Of a stretch of DNA of 64,000 nt, positions 17,478 to 26,264 are shown in pieces; the stretch's first letter is position 1; each line of letters begins with the position of its first letter. The DNA comes from Streptomyces sp. DvalAA-43. Its GTDB lineage: Bacteria; Actinomycetota; Actinomycetes; Streptomycetales; Streptomycetaceae. The DNA is taken from NCBI RefSeq assembly GCF_900091725.1, contig NZ_FMBW01000095.1, forward strand, positions 209,522 through 273,521. Reading direction: 5' to 3'. The notes below the pieces were generated by a model. It saw only the letters and a program-made list of their open reading frames with translations. It did no database searches and was not told the origin of the DNA. The translations under genes and the position numbers were made by a program.

Positions 17478-18902
17478 CTAGGATGTGGCGCCGACGGGCT
17501 CGGGGCCGTACCAGACCGTGGTCACGTTGCAGAATGCGCGGATGCCCTGCCCGGCGAGCTCGCGGCCGTAGCCGGAGCGCTTGACACCGCCGAAGGGCAG
17601 TGCGGGATGGGACGCCGTCATGCCGTTGAAGAAGACGCCGCCCGCCTCCAGGTCGCGGACGCAGCGGCGGGCCTCGTCCTGGTCCCGGGTCCAGACGTTG
17701 GAGCTGAGGCCGAAGGGGCTGTCGTTGGCGAGCGCGACGGCTTCGTCCAGCCCGTCGACCCGGTAGAGCGAGGCGACGGGGCCGAAGGTCTCCTCGTGGT
17801 GGATCCGCATGGCGGGGGTGATCCCGGTGAGGACGGTGGGGGCGTAGAACCAGCCGCGCTCCAGCCCGGGGGCCAGGCCTTCGGGCCTGGCGCCGCCGCA
17901 CAGGGCACTCGCCCCCTGCCGCACCGCGTCGTCCACCAGCTCCTCCAGGTCGGCGCGGCCCTGTTCGCTGGCGAGCGGGCCGACGTCGGTGGACTCCTCC
18001 ATCGGGTCGCCGACCGTCAGATCGTTCATCCCCACGGTGAACCGCTCGGCGAACTCGTCGTAGACCTCGGTGTGCACGATGAACCGCTTGGCGGCGATGC
18101 AGGACTGCCCGTTGTTCTGCACCCGCGCGGTCACCGCGGTGCGGGCGGCCCTGGCGACGTCAGCCGACGGCATGACGAGGTACGGGTCGCTGCCGCCCAG
18201 TTCCAGGACGGTGTGCTTCACCTCGTCCCCGGCGATCGACGCGACCGAGCGGCCGGCCGGTTCGCTGCCGGTGAGGGTGGCCGCGGCGACCCGGCCGTCG
18301 CGCAGGATCCCCTCGACCGCGCCCGATCCCACCAGCAGGGACTGGAAGCATCCCGCCGGGAATCCGGCCCGGCGGAACAGTCCTTCCAGGTACATCGCCG
18401 TCTGCGGGACGTTGGAGGCGTGCTTGAGCAGGCCGACGTTGCCCGCCATGAGGGCCGGGGCGGCGAAGCGGACGACCTGCCAGAGCGGGAAGTTCCACGG
18501 CATCACGGCGAGCACGGCGCCCAGCGGCCGGTAGTGGACGTAGGCCCGGGAGGCGCCGGAGTCCCGTACGTCGGCCGCGGACGGGTACTGGTCCGCGAGG
18601 AGCTCCTCCGCGTGGGCCGCGTACCAGCGCATCGCCTTGGCGCACTTGGCGGCCTCCGCGCGGGCCGCCCCGATGGGCTTGCCCATTTCGATGGTCATCG
18701 TGCGGGCGATGTCCCGCTGGTCCTCGTCGAGCAGGACGGCGGCCTGGTTCAGCAGGCGGGCCCGCTCGGCGAACCCGGTGGTCCGGTACCGCCGGAACGC
18801 GGAGTCGGCGGCGGCGAGCCGCTGCTCGATCCCCGCCCCGTCCAGCGCTTCGAATGTTCTGAGGGTTTCGCCGTTCGCGGGATTGACCGTCGCGATGGGC
18901 AT
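17478..18902 (-). CDS. gabD: Succinate-semialdehyde dehydrogenase (aldehyde dehydrogenase family)
   Basis: The 474-residue product begins MPIATVNPANGETL and carries the aldehyde dehydrogenase core: MPWNFPLWQV, the GSEPAGRSVA cofactor loop, catalytic Glu in VLELGGSDP, catalytic Cys in NNGQSCIAAK, and EETFGPVA. It most resembles NADP-linked succinate-semialdehyde dehydrogenases, which make succinate in the GABA shunt. AAGGAGG lies 8 nt before ATG 18902. The phosphoketolase gene follows after 22 nt, suggesting an operon. The exact substrate is inferred. Confidence 0.9.
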   Translation of the reverse strand: MPIATVNPANGETLRTFEALDGAGIEQRLAAADSAFRRYRTTGFAERARLLNQAAVLLDEDQRDIARTMTIEMGKPIGAARAEAAKCAKAMRWYAAHAEELLADQYPSAADVRDSGASRAYVHYRPLGAVLAVMPWNFPLWQVVRFAAPALMAGNVGLLKHASNVPQTAMYLEGLFRRAGFPAGCFQSLLVGSGAVEGILRDGRVAAATLTGSEPAGRSVASIAGDEVKHTVLELGGSDPYLVMPSADVARAARTAVTARVQNNGQSCIAAKRFIVHTEVYDEFAERFTVGMNDLTVGDPMEESTDVGPLASEQGRADLEELVDDAVRQGASALCGGARPEGLAPGLERGWFYAPTVLTGITPAMRIHHEETFGPVASLYRVDGLDEAVALANDSPFGLSSNVWTRDQDEARRCVRDLEAGGVFFNGMTASHPALPFGGVKRSGYGRELAGQGIRAFCNVTTVWYGPEPVGATS

Positions 18903-19080
18903 GGCCGTGTCCTCCTTGACTCGGTTCTTCGACCGTGCCGCGCCGTGCGCCGCACCGCAACGCGGACTCCGCCGGGCGGACACCCGGCCGGCGCGGTCCG
19001 TGCGTGCGATGTGCACGTCGTCCGCGCCGGGAGGGGAACCGTCCAGGGGGTACGGAGACCGGCGGTCCCGGTGGCCCGTC

Positions 19081-19614
19081 TCAGACCAGAGCGGGGTCCG
19101 ACGCCGTCTCGGGCTCGCCCGCGGGGGCGGCGAGGGTGCCGGGCTCGCCGGCGGGTGCGGCGACCGCGGCGGGCGGGCGGCGGAACTCACCCACACCGGG
19201 CAGCGGCGAGAGCGGCACCAGGTCGACGCTGAACGGCTCCTTGGCGTACCTGGTGAACCAGACGACCTTGCCCTCGGCCGTACGGCAGGTGCCCCAGCTG
19301 TCGCTCAGGGCCATGACCCGGCTCAGGCCACCGCCGCCGGTGCTGAGCAGCTTCGGCATCTCGGAGCCGTTGTCGGCGACGGAGACCGTGAGATGCCGGC
19401 CGGACCAGCGGAGTTCGACGACGCAGTTGTTGTCGTCACCGACATGCCGGTGGACGTTGGTCAGCAGCTCCTCCACACCCCGGCACACCGGCCGGATATG
19501 GAGTTCGAGACTCCAGTGGCGGAGGTGCGCCGCGATTATTCGCCGCAGCTGGCACACACGCTCTGCCGAAACCTGGAGTTCGACCAGATAGTGCCGGTCG
19601 AGTGGAACGGTCAT
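19081..19614 (-). CDS. RsbW-like ATP-binding regulatory protein
   Basis: The 177-residue product has an HATPase_c serine-kinase/anti-sigma fold: GVEELLTNVHRHV (N box, Asn about 52), VSVADNGSEMP (G1 box) and GGGGLSRVMALSDSW (G2 box). Such proteins regulate SigB-like sigma factors through partner switching in Streptomyces. The C-terminus (about 140-177) is low-complexity with a repeated APAGEP unit. The gene stands alone; no anti-anti-sigma partner is adjacent, although the glutaminase 6 kb away carries a STAS domain. Confidence 0.85.
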   Translation of the reverse strand: MTVPLDRHYLVELQVSAERVCQLRRIIAAHLRHWSLELHIRPVCRGVEELLTNVHRHVGDDNNCVVELRWSGRHLTVSVADNGSEMPKLLSTGGGGLSRVMALSDSWGTCRTAEGKVVWFTRYAKEPFSVDLVPLSPLPGVGEFRRPPAAVAAPAGEPGTLAAPAGEPETASDPALV

Positions 19615-19763
19615 CGTCGAGGCTCCTCACATCGAGGCCCACTGGCTTCACCCCGTTGAACAACGACCCCCGAGCACGAAGAGTGAGCAGATGTCTCTTC
19701 TGGGTCACTCCCCAGCGTGGCCCTGCGGAACCGGTCGCGCAACACAGGGCGCGAGCGCCCAGG

Positions 19764-21863
19764 TCACAACAGATACGGCAGCAGTGCGTCCGGGGTGAGC
19801 GGAAGGCCGCGCAGTCTGATACCGGTGGCGTGCCGGACGGCGTTGCCGACGGCGGCCGCGGCACCGACGATGCCGATCTCACCGATGCCCTTGCTGCCCA
19901 TCGGGTTGAGGTGCGGATCCTCCTCGTCGATCCAGTGCGCCTCGATCTCCGGCACGTCGGCGCAGGCCGGCACGTGGTAGGAGGCGAGGTCGTGCTCGGT
20001 GAAGTCGCCGAAGACGCGGTCCACGCCGCTGGCCTCGGTGAGCGCCATGCCGATCCCCATGGTCATGCCGCCGATGAACTGGGAGCGTGCGGTACGGGAG
20101 TTGAGGATGCGTCCGGCGGCGAAGACGCCGAGCATCCGGCGCATCCGCACTTCTCCGGTCCGTGCGTGCACGGCCACTTCGGCGAAGTGCGCGCCGAACG
20201 CGTGGCGTGCGTACGGGGATTCCCGCTCGGTCTCCTGCTGGGTGTCGGCGGTGACGGTGAGCCCCTCGGCGGGGACCGGGCCGGTGCGTTCGCCCAGCTG
20301 CCGGCGCAACAGGGTGCATGCCTTGTGCACGGACCAGCCCCAGGAGGCCGTGCCCGAGGATCCGCCCGCCAGGGGGGCGTCGGGCAGTTCGCTGCTGCCG
20401 ATGTCGATCCGGATGTTGTCCAGGGGGGTGCCCAGGACGTCGGCCGCGATCTGTGCGAGCACGGTGCGGGCGCCGGTGCCGATGTCGGTGGCGTTGACCC
20501 GGATGCGGTACGAGCCGTCGGGGGCCGCGTGCGCCGAGGCGCTGGAGGCGGCGATGTACACCGGGTAGGTGGCGGCGGCGACGCCCGTGCCGAGCAGCAG
20601 CGGCCCCTCCTCACGGATCGCGGGGCGCGGATCGCGGTCGTACCAGCCGAAGCGTGCGGCGCCCTTCTCCAGACAGGCGGCCAGGCCGCGGCTGCTGAAC
20701 GCGCGTCCGGAGTCCGGTTCGTTCGCCGGGTCGTTGCGGATGCGCAGTTCGACGGGGTCCATGCCGAGGGCCGAGGCGAGTTCGTCCATGGCGGATTCGA
20801 GCGCGTACATGCCCGGGGCTTCGCCCGGTGCGCGCATCCAGGAGGGGCTCGGCACGTCCAGGGCGACCACCCGGTGGGCGGTGCGGCTGGTGCCGGAGCC
20901 GTACATGATGCGGGTCGGCACGGCCGCCTGCTCCACGAACTCCTTGATGGTGGAGGTGTGGGTGATGATCTCGTGGTCGACCGCGGTGAGGGTGCCGTCG
21001 AGGTCGGCGCCGAGGCGGACGTGCTGGATGGTGGGGGCGCGGTGGCCGACCAGGGCGGCCATCTGGCGGCGGGGCAGCGCGACCTTGACGGGGCGCCCGG
21101 TGTGGCGCGCGGCCATGACCGCCAGGACGGTCTGCGGGCGCGGGGTGCCCTTGGACCCGAAGCCGCCGCCGACGTGCTCGGAGACGGCGGTGATCTGCTG
21201 CGGCCGGATGCCGAACGCGGTGGCAAGGCTGTCGCGGACCGTGGTGGAGCCCTGGCTGGAGTCGTGGACGGTCAGGTGTCCGTCCTCGTCCCACCGTGCC
21301 GTCGTGGCGTGCGGCTCCATGGGGTGGTTGTGCAGGGCGCCGACGGTGTAGGTGGCGTCGATCTGTACGGGGGCGGTGGCGAAGGCCCGGTCGGTGTCGC
21401 CGCGTTCCCGGACGGCGGGGTAGCCGCCGTTGACCGTCTCCGGGGTGTACAGGCCGGGATGGCCCTCGGTCAGCAGGACGTCGTGCCCGCTGGTCTCGTA
21501 GGTGATCCGCAGCGCCTCGGCTCCGGCGCGGGCGGCCTCCGGGGTGTCGGCCACCACGAGCGCGACGGGCCAGCCCCGGTGCGGGACCAGGTCGTTCTGG
21601 AGGACGGCGAGGATCGGGTCGTCGGGCTCCTTGAGCCGGGGGGCGTTGTCGTGGGTGAGTACGGCACGCACCCCCGGCAGGGCCAGGGTCTCGTCCGCGT
21701 GGATGGCGTCGACACGGCCGCGGACGATCGTGGCGGGGACGGGCAGGCCGTACAGGCACCCCGGCGGGGTGTGCTCGGCGGCGTAGCGGGCGGTGCCGGT
21801 GACCTTGTCCCGGCCCTCACGGCGGACGACGGGGGTGCCCAGTGGTGGCGGGGCCTGGCTCAT
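19764..21863 (-). CDS. Molybdopterin-binding subunit of xanthine dehydrogenase/aldehyde oxidoreductase family
   Basis: The 699-residue product is the large catalytic subunit of a three-subunit molybdenum hydroxylase. Landmarks are EGRDKVTGTARYA, HNHPMEPHATTA, DSSQGSTTVR, GGGFGSKG (Moco-contacting), RAPGEAPGMY, and the C-terminal GSKGIGEIGIVG with the catalytic Glu. It is closer to the PaoC/YagR aldehyde-oxidoreductase group than to classical xanthine dehydrogenase; substrate unknown. It is the last gene of an operon with the FAD and 2Fe-2S subunits, starting 10 nt after the FAD subunit. GAGG precedes ATG 21863. Confidence 0.93.
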   Translation of the reverse strand: MSQAPPPLGTPVVRREGRDKVTGTARYAAEHTPPGCLYGLPVPATIVRGRVDAIHADETLALPGVRAVLTHDNAPRLKEPDDPILAVLQNDLVPHRGWPVALVVADTPEAARAGAEALRITYETSGHDVLLTEGHPGLYTPETVNGGYPAVRERGDTDRAFATAPVQIDATYTVGALHNHPMEPHATTARWDEDGHLTVHDSSQGSTTVRDSLATAFGIRPQQITAVSEHVGGGFGSKGTPRPQTVLAVMAARHTGRPVKVALPRRQMAALVGHRAPTIQHVRLGADLDGTLTAVDHEIITHTSTIKEFVEQAAVPTRIMYGSGTSRTAHRVVALDVPSPSWMRAPGEAPGMYALESAMDELASALGMDPVELRIRNDPANEPDSGRAFSSRGLAACLEKGAARFGWYDRDPRPAIREEGPLLLGTGVAAATYPVYIAASSASAHAAPDGSYRIRVNATDIGTGARTVLAQIAADVLGTPLDNIRIDIGSSELPDAPLAGGSSGTASWGWSVHKACTLLRRQLGERTGPVPAEGLTVTADTQQETERESPYARHAFGAHFAEVAVHARTGEVRMRRMLGVFAAGRILNSRTARSQFIGGMTMGIGMALTEASGVDRVFGDFTEHDLASYHVPACADVPEIEAHWIDEEDPHLNPMGSKGIGEIGIVGAAAAVGNAVRHATGIRLRGLPLTPDALLPYLL

Positions 21864-21873
21864 GACGGGGTCC

Positions 21874-22878
21874 TCACGGCAGGGGGCGGGGTCGGCTGTC
21901 GGCGGCGAGTTCGGCGAGGGCGTCGACCGCCAGGTTGCGGGCGAGGCCCACCTTGAACGCGTTGTCCCGCAGCGGCCGGGCCGCGGCGAGCTCGGCGTCC
22001 ACGGCGCGCGCGAAGGTCTCGGCGGTGGCCGGTGCGCCCCGGAGCAGGTCCTCGGCGGCGTGTGCCCGCCAGGGCCGGTGGGCGAGTCCGCCGAAGGCCA
22101 GGGCGGCATGGTCGATCCGGCCGCCGCGGACGCTCAGTACGGCGGCGACGGAGGCGAGGGCGAAGGCGAAGGAGGCGCGGTCGCGGGCCTTGCGGTAGAG
22201 CGAGGCGGCGCCGTCGGGGCGGGGCGGCAGGACCACCTCGGTGATGAGTTCGTCCGGCCGGATCTCGGTGTCCCGGTCCGGGGTGTCGCCCGGCAGACGG
22301 TGGAATCCGGTGGCGGGTACGGTCCGCGCGCCGTCCGGTCCGTGCAGGTGGACGGTGGCGTCGAGGGCGGACAGCGCGACGGCCAGGTCGGACGGGTGGG
22401 TGGCGACGCACTGCGCGGAGTGGCCGAGCACGGCGAGATCGCGCTGGTCGCTGTCGCGGGCGGGGCAGCCGGTCCCGGGGGCCCGCTTGTTGCACGGCTT
22501 GGAGGTGTCCTGGAAGTACGGGCACCGGGTGCGCTGGAGCAGGTTGCCACCGGTCGTGGCGGTGTTGCGGAGCTGCCCGGAGGCACCGGAGAGCAGTGCC
22601 TGGGACAGTGCGGGGTAGCGGGTGCGTACGCCGGGATGGGCGGCCAGGTCGCTGTTGCGCACGGTCGCGCCGATCCGCAGGCCGCCGTCCGGGGTGTCGG
22701 CCACGTGGTCCAGCGGCAGTTTGCTGATGTCGATGAGCAGCTCGGGGGCCTCGACCCCGAGCTTCATCAGGTCGACGAGGTTGGTGCCGCCGCCGAGGAA
22801 CACGGCGCCGGGGCGGGCGGCGCTCTGCTGGACCGCCTCATCGGCGGACCGGGCGCGGAGATAGGCGAAGGGTTTCAC
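21874..22878 (-). CDS. FAD-binding subunit of molybdenum hydroxylase
   Basis: The 334-residue product has the CO-dehydrogenase flavoprotein fold: PFAYLRA start, AVFLGGGTNLVDLMK (FAD pyrophosphate loop, about 28-42), and TATTGGNLLQRTRCPYF. The Cys-rich segment CPYF...CNK...GCPA (about 118-138) suggests an additional [4Fe-4S] cluster, as in the PaoB-type subunit. GTG 22878 overlaps the stop of the 2Fe-2S gene (GTGA), giving translational coupling. It transfers electrons between the iron-sulfur and flavin centres. Confidence 0.92.
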   Translation of the reverse strand: MKPFAYLRARSADEAVQQSAARPGAVFLGGGTNLVDLMKLGVEAPELLIDISKLPLDHVADTPDGGLRIGATVRNSDLAAHPGVRTRYPALSQALLSGASGQLRNTATTGGNLLQRTRCPYFQDTSKPCNKRAPGTGCPARDSDQRDLAVLGHSAQCVATHPSDLAVALSALDATVHLHGPDGARTVPATGFHRLPGDTPDRDTEIRPDELITEVVLPPRPDGAASLYRKARDRASFAFALASVAAVLSVRGGRIDHAALAFGGLAHRPWRAHAAEDLLRGAPATAETFARAVDAELAAARPLRDNAFKVGLARNLAVDALAELAADSRPRPLP

Positions 22879-23510
22879 GGCGCCACGTCCTTGATCGCGT
22901 CGACGATGCGAGGGTAGGCGCCGCAGCGGCACAGGTTGCCGCTCATCCGTTCGCGGATCTCCTCGGCACCGAGCGGCGCCGGGGCCGATACGGGTGCCGC
23001 GCGGGGGGTGACGTGGGACGGGAAGCCGTCCGCCGCCTCACCGAGCATTCCGAGGGCCGAGCAGATCTGGCCGGGGGTGCAGTAGCCGCACTGCAGGGCG
23101 TCACGGTCCAGGAAGGCTTCCTGGAGGGGGTGGAGCCGGTCGCCGTCGGCGAGGCCCTCGACGGTGGTGATGGCGGCGCCGTCGTGGGCGACGGCGAGCA
23201 GCAGGCAGCTGTTGGCGCGCCGCCCGTCGACGATGACGGTGCACGCCCCGCACTGTCCGTGGTCGCAGCCCTTCTTGGCACCGGTGAGATCGAGGTGCTC
23301 GCGCAGGGCGTCCAGGACGGTGGTGCGGTGATCGAGCGTGAGCGTCCGCTCGGTTCCGTTGATCTGCAGTGTCAGGGTGGAACGGTCACCGGTTGCTCCC
23401 GGCTGTTGCGCACCGTCGTCCCGCCCTCGAGAGGGGTCCACGCACTCGCACCTTTCAGGGGTGGCCTTTTGTTCGCTTTCTACCAGATATGCGGCGGCTT
23501 CCCGCTCCAT
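22875..23510 (-). CDS. 2Fe-2S subunit of molybdenum hydroxylase
   Basis: The 211-residue product has the two-cluster design of this subunit: plant-ferredoxin-type CDHGQCGACTV (about 80-90) and the [2Fe-2S]-binding helical domain with CGYCTPGQI and NLCRCGAYPRI. About 45 extra N-terminal residues lack a twin-Arg motif, so export is not supported. It is the first gene of the operon and overlaps the next by 4 nt. GGTGGAGCA lies directly before ATG 23510. Confidence 0.92.
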   Translation of the reverse strand: MEREAAAYLVESEQKATPERCECVDPSRGRDDGAQQPGATGDRSTLTLQINGTERTLTLDHRTTVLDALREHLDLTGAKKGCDHGQCGACTVIVDGRRANSCLLLAVAHDGAAITTVEGLADGDRLHPLQEAFLDRDALQCGYCTPGQICSALGMLGEAADGFPSHVTPRAAPVSAPAPLGAEEIRERMSGNLCRCGAYPRIVDAIKDVAP

Positions 23511-23540
23511 TGCTCCACCGCCGGGCCGTGGCCCATCGGG

Positions 23541-23930
23541 CTACCGGCTCGACAGGCGCAGCCGCACCTCTTCCTCCTGGTCGCCGGAGACGGTCCCGAC
23601 GACCTTGACGTCGAAGGCGTGCGCCAGGCTCCGGCGGAGCCGCTCCACCGCCCAGTAGCCGCCCTGCACGTCGACGCTCACCGGCGCGCCGAGCGCGACC
23701 GGCCCCGAGACCACCCTCGCCTCGGTGACGTCGACGGTGACCGCCCATGCGGTGGGGCGCTTCCCCGCCAGGTTCTGCGGTACGTCGGCCGAGGCCCGGT
23801 CGGTGGTGAACGCGGCCCGCAGCACGTCGAAGACCATCCGTGCGTCGGCCTTCTCGCACCCGCTGATGACGACCGAGACCTCCTGTCCGTACCCGCTCTC
23901 CTCCGTCTGCTTCTCCTTGATGGTGTTCAC
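23541..23930 (-). CDS. Conserved hypothetical protein (129 aa)
   Basis: The 129-residue product starts at GTG 23930, preceded by GGAAGGAACAGCG. It reads as alternating strands and helices (VSVVISGCEKADARMVFDVLRAAF; then AWAVTVDVTEARVV, VSVDVQGGYWAVERLRRSLA, FDVKVVGTVSGDQEEEVRLRL), suggesting a small alpha/beta domain. I recognise no family. It lies just upstream of the molybdenum hydroxylase operon on the same strand (30-nt gap), so it may be co-transcribed. Confidence 0.72.
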   Translation of the reverse strand: MNTIKEKQTEESGYGQEVSVVISGCEKADARMVFDVLRAAFTTDRASADVPQNLAGKRPTAWAVTVDVTEARVVSGPVALGAPVSVDVQGGYWAVERLRRSLAHAFDVKVVGTVSGDQEEEVRLRLSSR

Positions 23931-24158
23931 CGCTGTTCCTTCCGCTCGGTGTTCCGCTGCACGTCCCCGCGCCCGGGACCGATCGCCCCGGCGGCGGGCG
24001 CCGCGTCCATGAGGCGATTCGAGGATGTCTCCAGGCTCACCCCGCACCGGGGCTACGGCGACACGAGACCACCGGCCCGCGCCGCTCCGCGCTCCGCGGA
24101 ACCCGTCCGGTCACGGCCCGCCCGAAGCGAAACGCTTTTCAGATCATATCCACTTAAA

Positions 24159-24172
24159 ACATGAATTCATGT
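24159..24172. promoter_or_regulatory. 14-bp perfect palindrome in AT-rich leader
   Basis: ACATGAATTCATGT is a perfect palindrome in an AT-rich patch upstream of the DUF6479-type gene. A second symmetric element, AAGCGAAACGCTT (24125-24137), lies just before it. It could be a dimeric repressor site; no regulator is assigned. Confidence 0.35.
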
Positions 24173-24214
24173 GAACTATCGAGTGAGGTGTCCGCCTCGG
24201 GGTATCCGGCAAGC

Positions 24215-24547
24215 ATGGACGTTTTGAACGCAGACCTGAGTTCGCTGGCCCTCTTCCTCGCCGACGACCGGGGCGCGACCGGGTCGGTGATGGGCATCGT
24301 CGGAGTGGTGCTGGTGGCCGTGCTGATCGGCGCGGTCTGGCTGGGCAGGCGGCGCCGGGCCGAGGAGCTGCCGCCGCCCAGACCCGACGAGCAGCCGCCA
24401 CGGCCGGACCACCGCAGCCACATCGAGGAACGCGATGTGCACGGCGACGACCACTTCCCGCCGGACGGCCGGGGTCTTTCGCCCTATGAGCTCGGTGACC
24501 ACGGGAACGAGACCATCCGTCGCGAGACCGACGAGCAGCGCGACTGA
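24215..24547 (+). CDS. DUF6479-type small membrane protein
   Basis: From ATG 24215 the product is 110 residues: a short lumenal N-terminus, one transmembrane helix (GIVGVVLVAVLIGAVWLG), a basic RRRR stop, a Pro-rich linker, then HIEERDVHGDD and LSPYELGDHGN, which fit the Streptomyces DUF6479 pattern. An in-frame ATG at 24161 would add 18 residues but has no ribosome-binding site and overlaps the palindrome; neither start has a strong RBS. Role unknown. Confidence 0.75.
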   Translation: MDVLNADLSSLALFLADDRGATGSVMGIVGVVLVAVLIGAVWLGRRRRAEELPPPRPDEQPPRPDHRSHIEERDVHGDDHFPPDGRGLSPYELGDHGNETIRRETDEQRD

Positions 24548-24684
24548 CCCCCGCGGGCTTCCCGGCAGCCGTCCATGGGGAGGGACATCGCGTGTTGCGG
24601 GGGCGGCCGCCCCCGGTGAGGCTGGTGTGGGCCCGACGGCCACGGGCGGACGCAGACCTCAGAACCGATGAAGGCAGTAGGACC

Positions 24685-25512
24685 ATGACCGGAAGCCACC
24701 AGGGGAAGGCGCCGACACCGGCGCCGCTGACCGGATCCGCAGCGCCCTGCTGGGTCAATCTCATGACCCGCGATCTGGCGTCGGCGCAGGAGTTCTACGG
24801 TGCCGTGCTGGGGTGGACCTTCCGTCCGGGCAAGCTGGGGCAGGAGTTCTCGGTCGCGCGCCGGGGCGACGTACCGGTCGCCGGTATCGGCGCCGTGGCG
24901 ACCGCCTACCGGATGGCCGTGGCCTGGACGCCCTATTTCGCCGTCGCCGACGCCGACGCGACGGCCTCGCGCGTCCGCGAGCGCAGCGGCACGGTCGCCG
25001 TGGGCCCGATGGCGTTCGGCAAGGGGCGCGGGGCACTGGCGGCGGACCGGGACGGCGCGGTCTTCGGTTTCTGGCAGCGGACCGAGCCCGCGACCTCGCC
25101 GCCCGCACCGGACGACCATTCGCACGCCTGGCTGCGGCTGCACACCAGGAACGCCTTCGATGCCGCGATCTTCTACGGAGAGGTACTCGGCTGGGCGAGT
25201 GGGCGCCCGGGGTGCTGCGAGGTGTCGTACGAGAAGGACGAGGTCGTCGTCGACTGCGACGGGCGCCGGCTGGCGCGGATCAGCTCCGGCGCGGTGGAGT
25301 CTGCGCCCGATCCGCTGGTCCGCCCGCACTGGCAGGTGCATTTCCTCGTCACCGATGTGGCGGCCACGGTCGCGGCGGCGAGGGAGAACGGTGGCGGCCT
25401 GGTGGAGCGGCAACCGCTGGCGCAGGGCAGCGAGGCGACCCTGCTGGACCCGGACGGCGGCCTGTTCACGGTCACGGACGTCCAGGGGGTCACGGCGGCC
25501 GACCTCGGCTGA
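24685..25512 (+). CDS. VOC-family protein with two glyoxalase-like domains
   Basis: The 275-residue product contains two vicinal-oxygen-chelate modules, about 20-135 (PCWVNLMTRDLASAQEFYGAVLGW) and 145-265 (HAWLRLHTRNAFDAAIFYGEVLGW, ending LLDPDGGLFTV). This arrangement is common in Streptomyces proteins annotated as hydroxylases or glyoxalases. Metal ligands and substrate are not certain. ATG 24685 is preceded by AGGA at a spacing of 5 nt. Two further VOC/GNAT genes follow nearby but are not in one operon. Confidence 0.87.
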   Translation: MTGSHQGKAPTPAPLTGSAAPCWVNLMTRDLASAQEFYGAVLGWTFRPGKLGQEFSVARRGDVPVAGIGAVATAYRMAVAWTPYFAVADADATASRVRERSGTVAVGPMAFGKGRGALAADRDGAVFGFWQRTEPATSPPAPDDHSHAWLRLHTRNAFDAAIFYGEVLGWASGRPGCCEVSYEKDEVVVDCDGRRLARISSGAVESAPDPLVRPHWQVHFLVTDVAATVAAARENGGGLVERQPLAQGSEATLLDPDGGLFTVTDVQGVTAADLG

Positions 25513-25536
25513 CCGCGCCTCTCCCCCGCGCCGAAG

Positions 25537-26052
25537 TCATGTGTCACGCCCGGACGAGGAGCGGGCCGGCGCCCAGGCAGGGAAGACCAACCAGCAGATC
25601 AGGAACCACAGCGCCATACCGCCGACCAGCCACAGGGCGACCGCGTTGTGCAGGGCCACCCGAAGGATGAGCAGCAGGGTGGAGCACATGGTGCAGAACA
25701 GCAGGCCGAGCCCGAGCACGGTCATGCGCGAGGCCCAGGTGACCGTCTGCGGTTTGAGACGCCGCCCGGTGAGGAGCCGGTGGTACGACACGGGCCCGAT
25801 CAGTGCGGCGGCGGTGGCCGACCCCAGCAGCACGGTGACCACGTAGATGGTGCGGTCGTTGTCCGAGATCTCGGCGAAGCGGGGCTGGAAGACGACGGCG
25901 AGCAGAAAGCCGAACAGGATCTGGACGCCGGTCTGGGCCACCCGCAGCTCCTGGAGCAGGTCGGTCCATCGCCGGTCCGCCCGCTCCTCGGGTGTCTCAT
26001 GACGGCCGTCGTCGCGGCCCCGACCGTCGGGAGGAGGTGCTGTCGAGGTCAC
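25537..26052 (-). CDS. DUF6328-type integral membrane protein
   Basis: The 171-residue product has about four transmembrane helices after a hydrophilic N-terminus rich in Arg, Asp and Glu. ELRVAQTGVQILFGFLLAVVF and the second helix pair match the Streptomyces DUF6328 pattern I recall. GTG 26052 follows GGAGG at 6 nt and is preferred to an in-frame ATG at 26103. Function is unknown. It ends 24 nt from the convergent VOC gene. Confidence 0.82.
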   Translation of the reverse strand: MTSTAPPPDGRGRDDGRHETPEERADRRWTDLLQELRVAQTGVQILFGFLLAVVFQPRFAEISDNDRTIYVVTVLLGSATAAALIGPVSYHRLLTGRRLKPQTVTWASRMTVLGLGLLFCTMCSTLLLILRVALHNAVALWLVGGMALWFLICWLVFPAWAPARSSSGRDT

Positions 26053-26152
26053 CGGGAGCCTCCGTCCGCATACCCGGAGTACGTCGTGTCCCCCCTCCCC
26101 CACCGTAACCGGTCATCGGATCCGGCGTGGTGGCCGAATCATTCGCCCGCCC

Positions 26153-26181
26153 TCGACGATCAGTTCGACCTCGCCTAGGAT
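26153..26181 (+). promoter_or_regulatory. Candidate promoter for small VOC gene
   Basis: TCGACG (26153-26158), a 17-bp spacer and TAGGAT (26176-26181) resemble a Streptomyces housekeeping promoter, 84 nt before the GTG at 26265. Confidence 0.4.
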
Positions 26182-26264
26182 TTTGAGTACGGCATCGCGC
26201 GTCGGTCACCGACCGGGTGAGGCGTGGAGGTGCCCGTGAGATTGCCCGTTGGAGGCATTCCACA

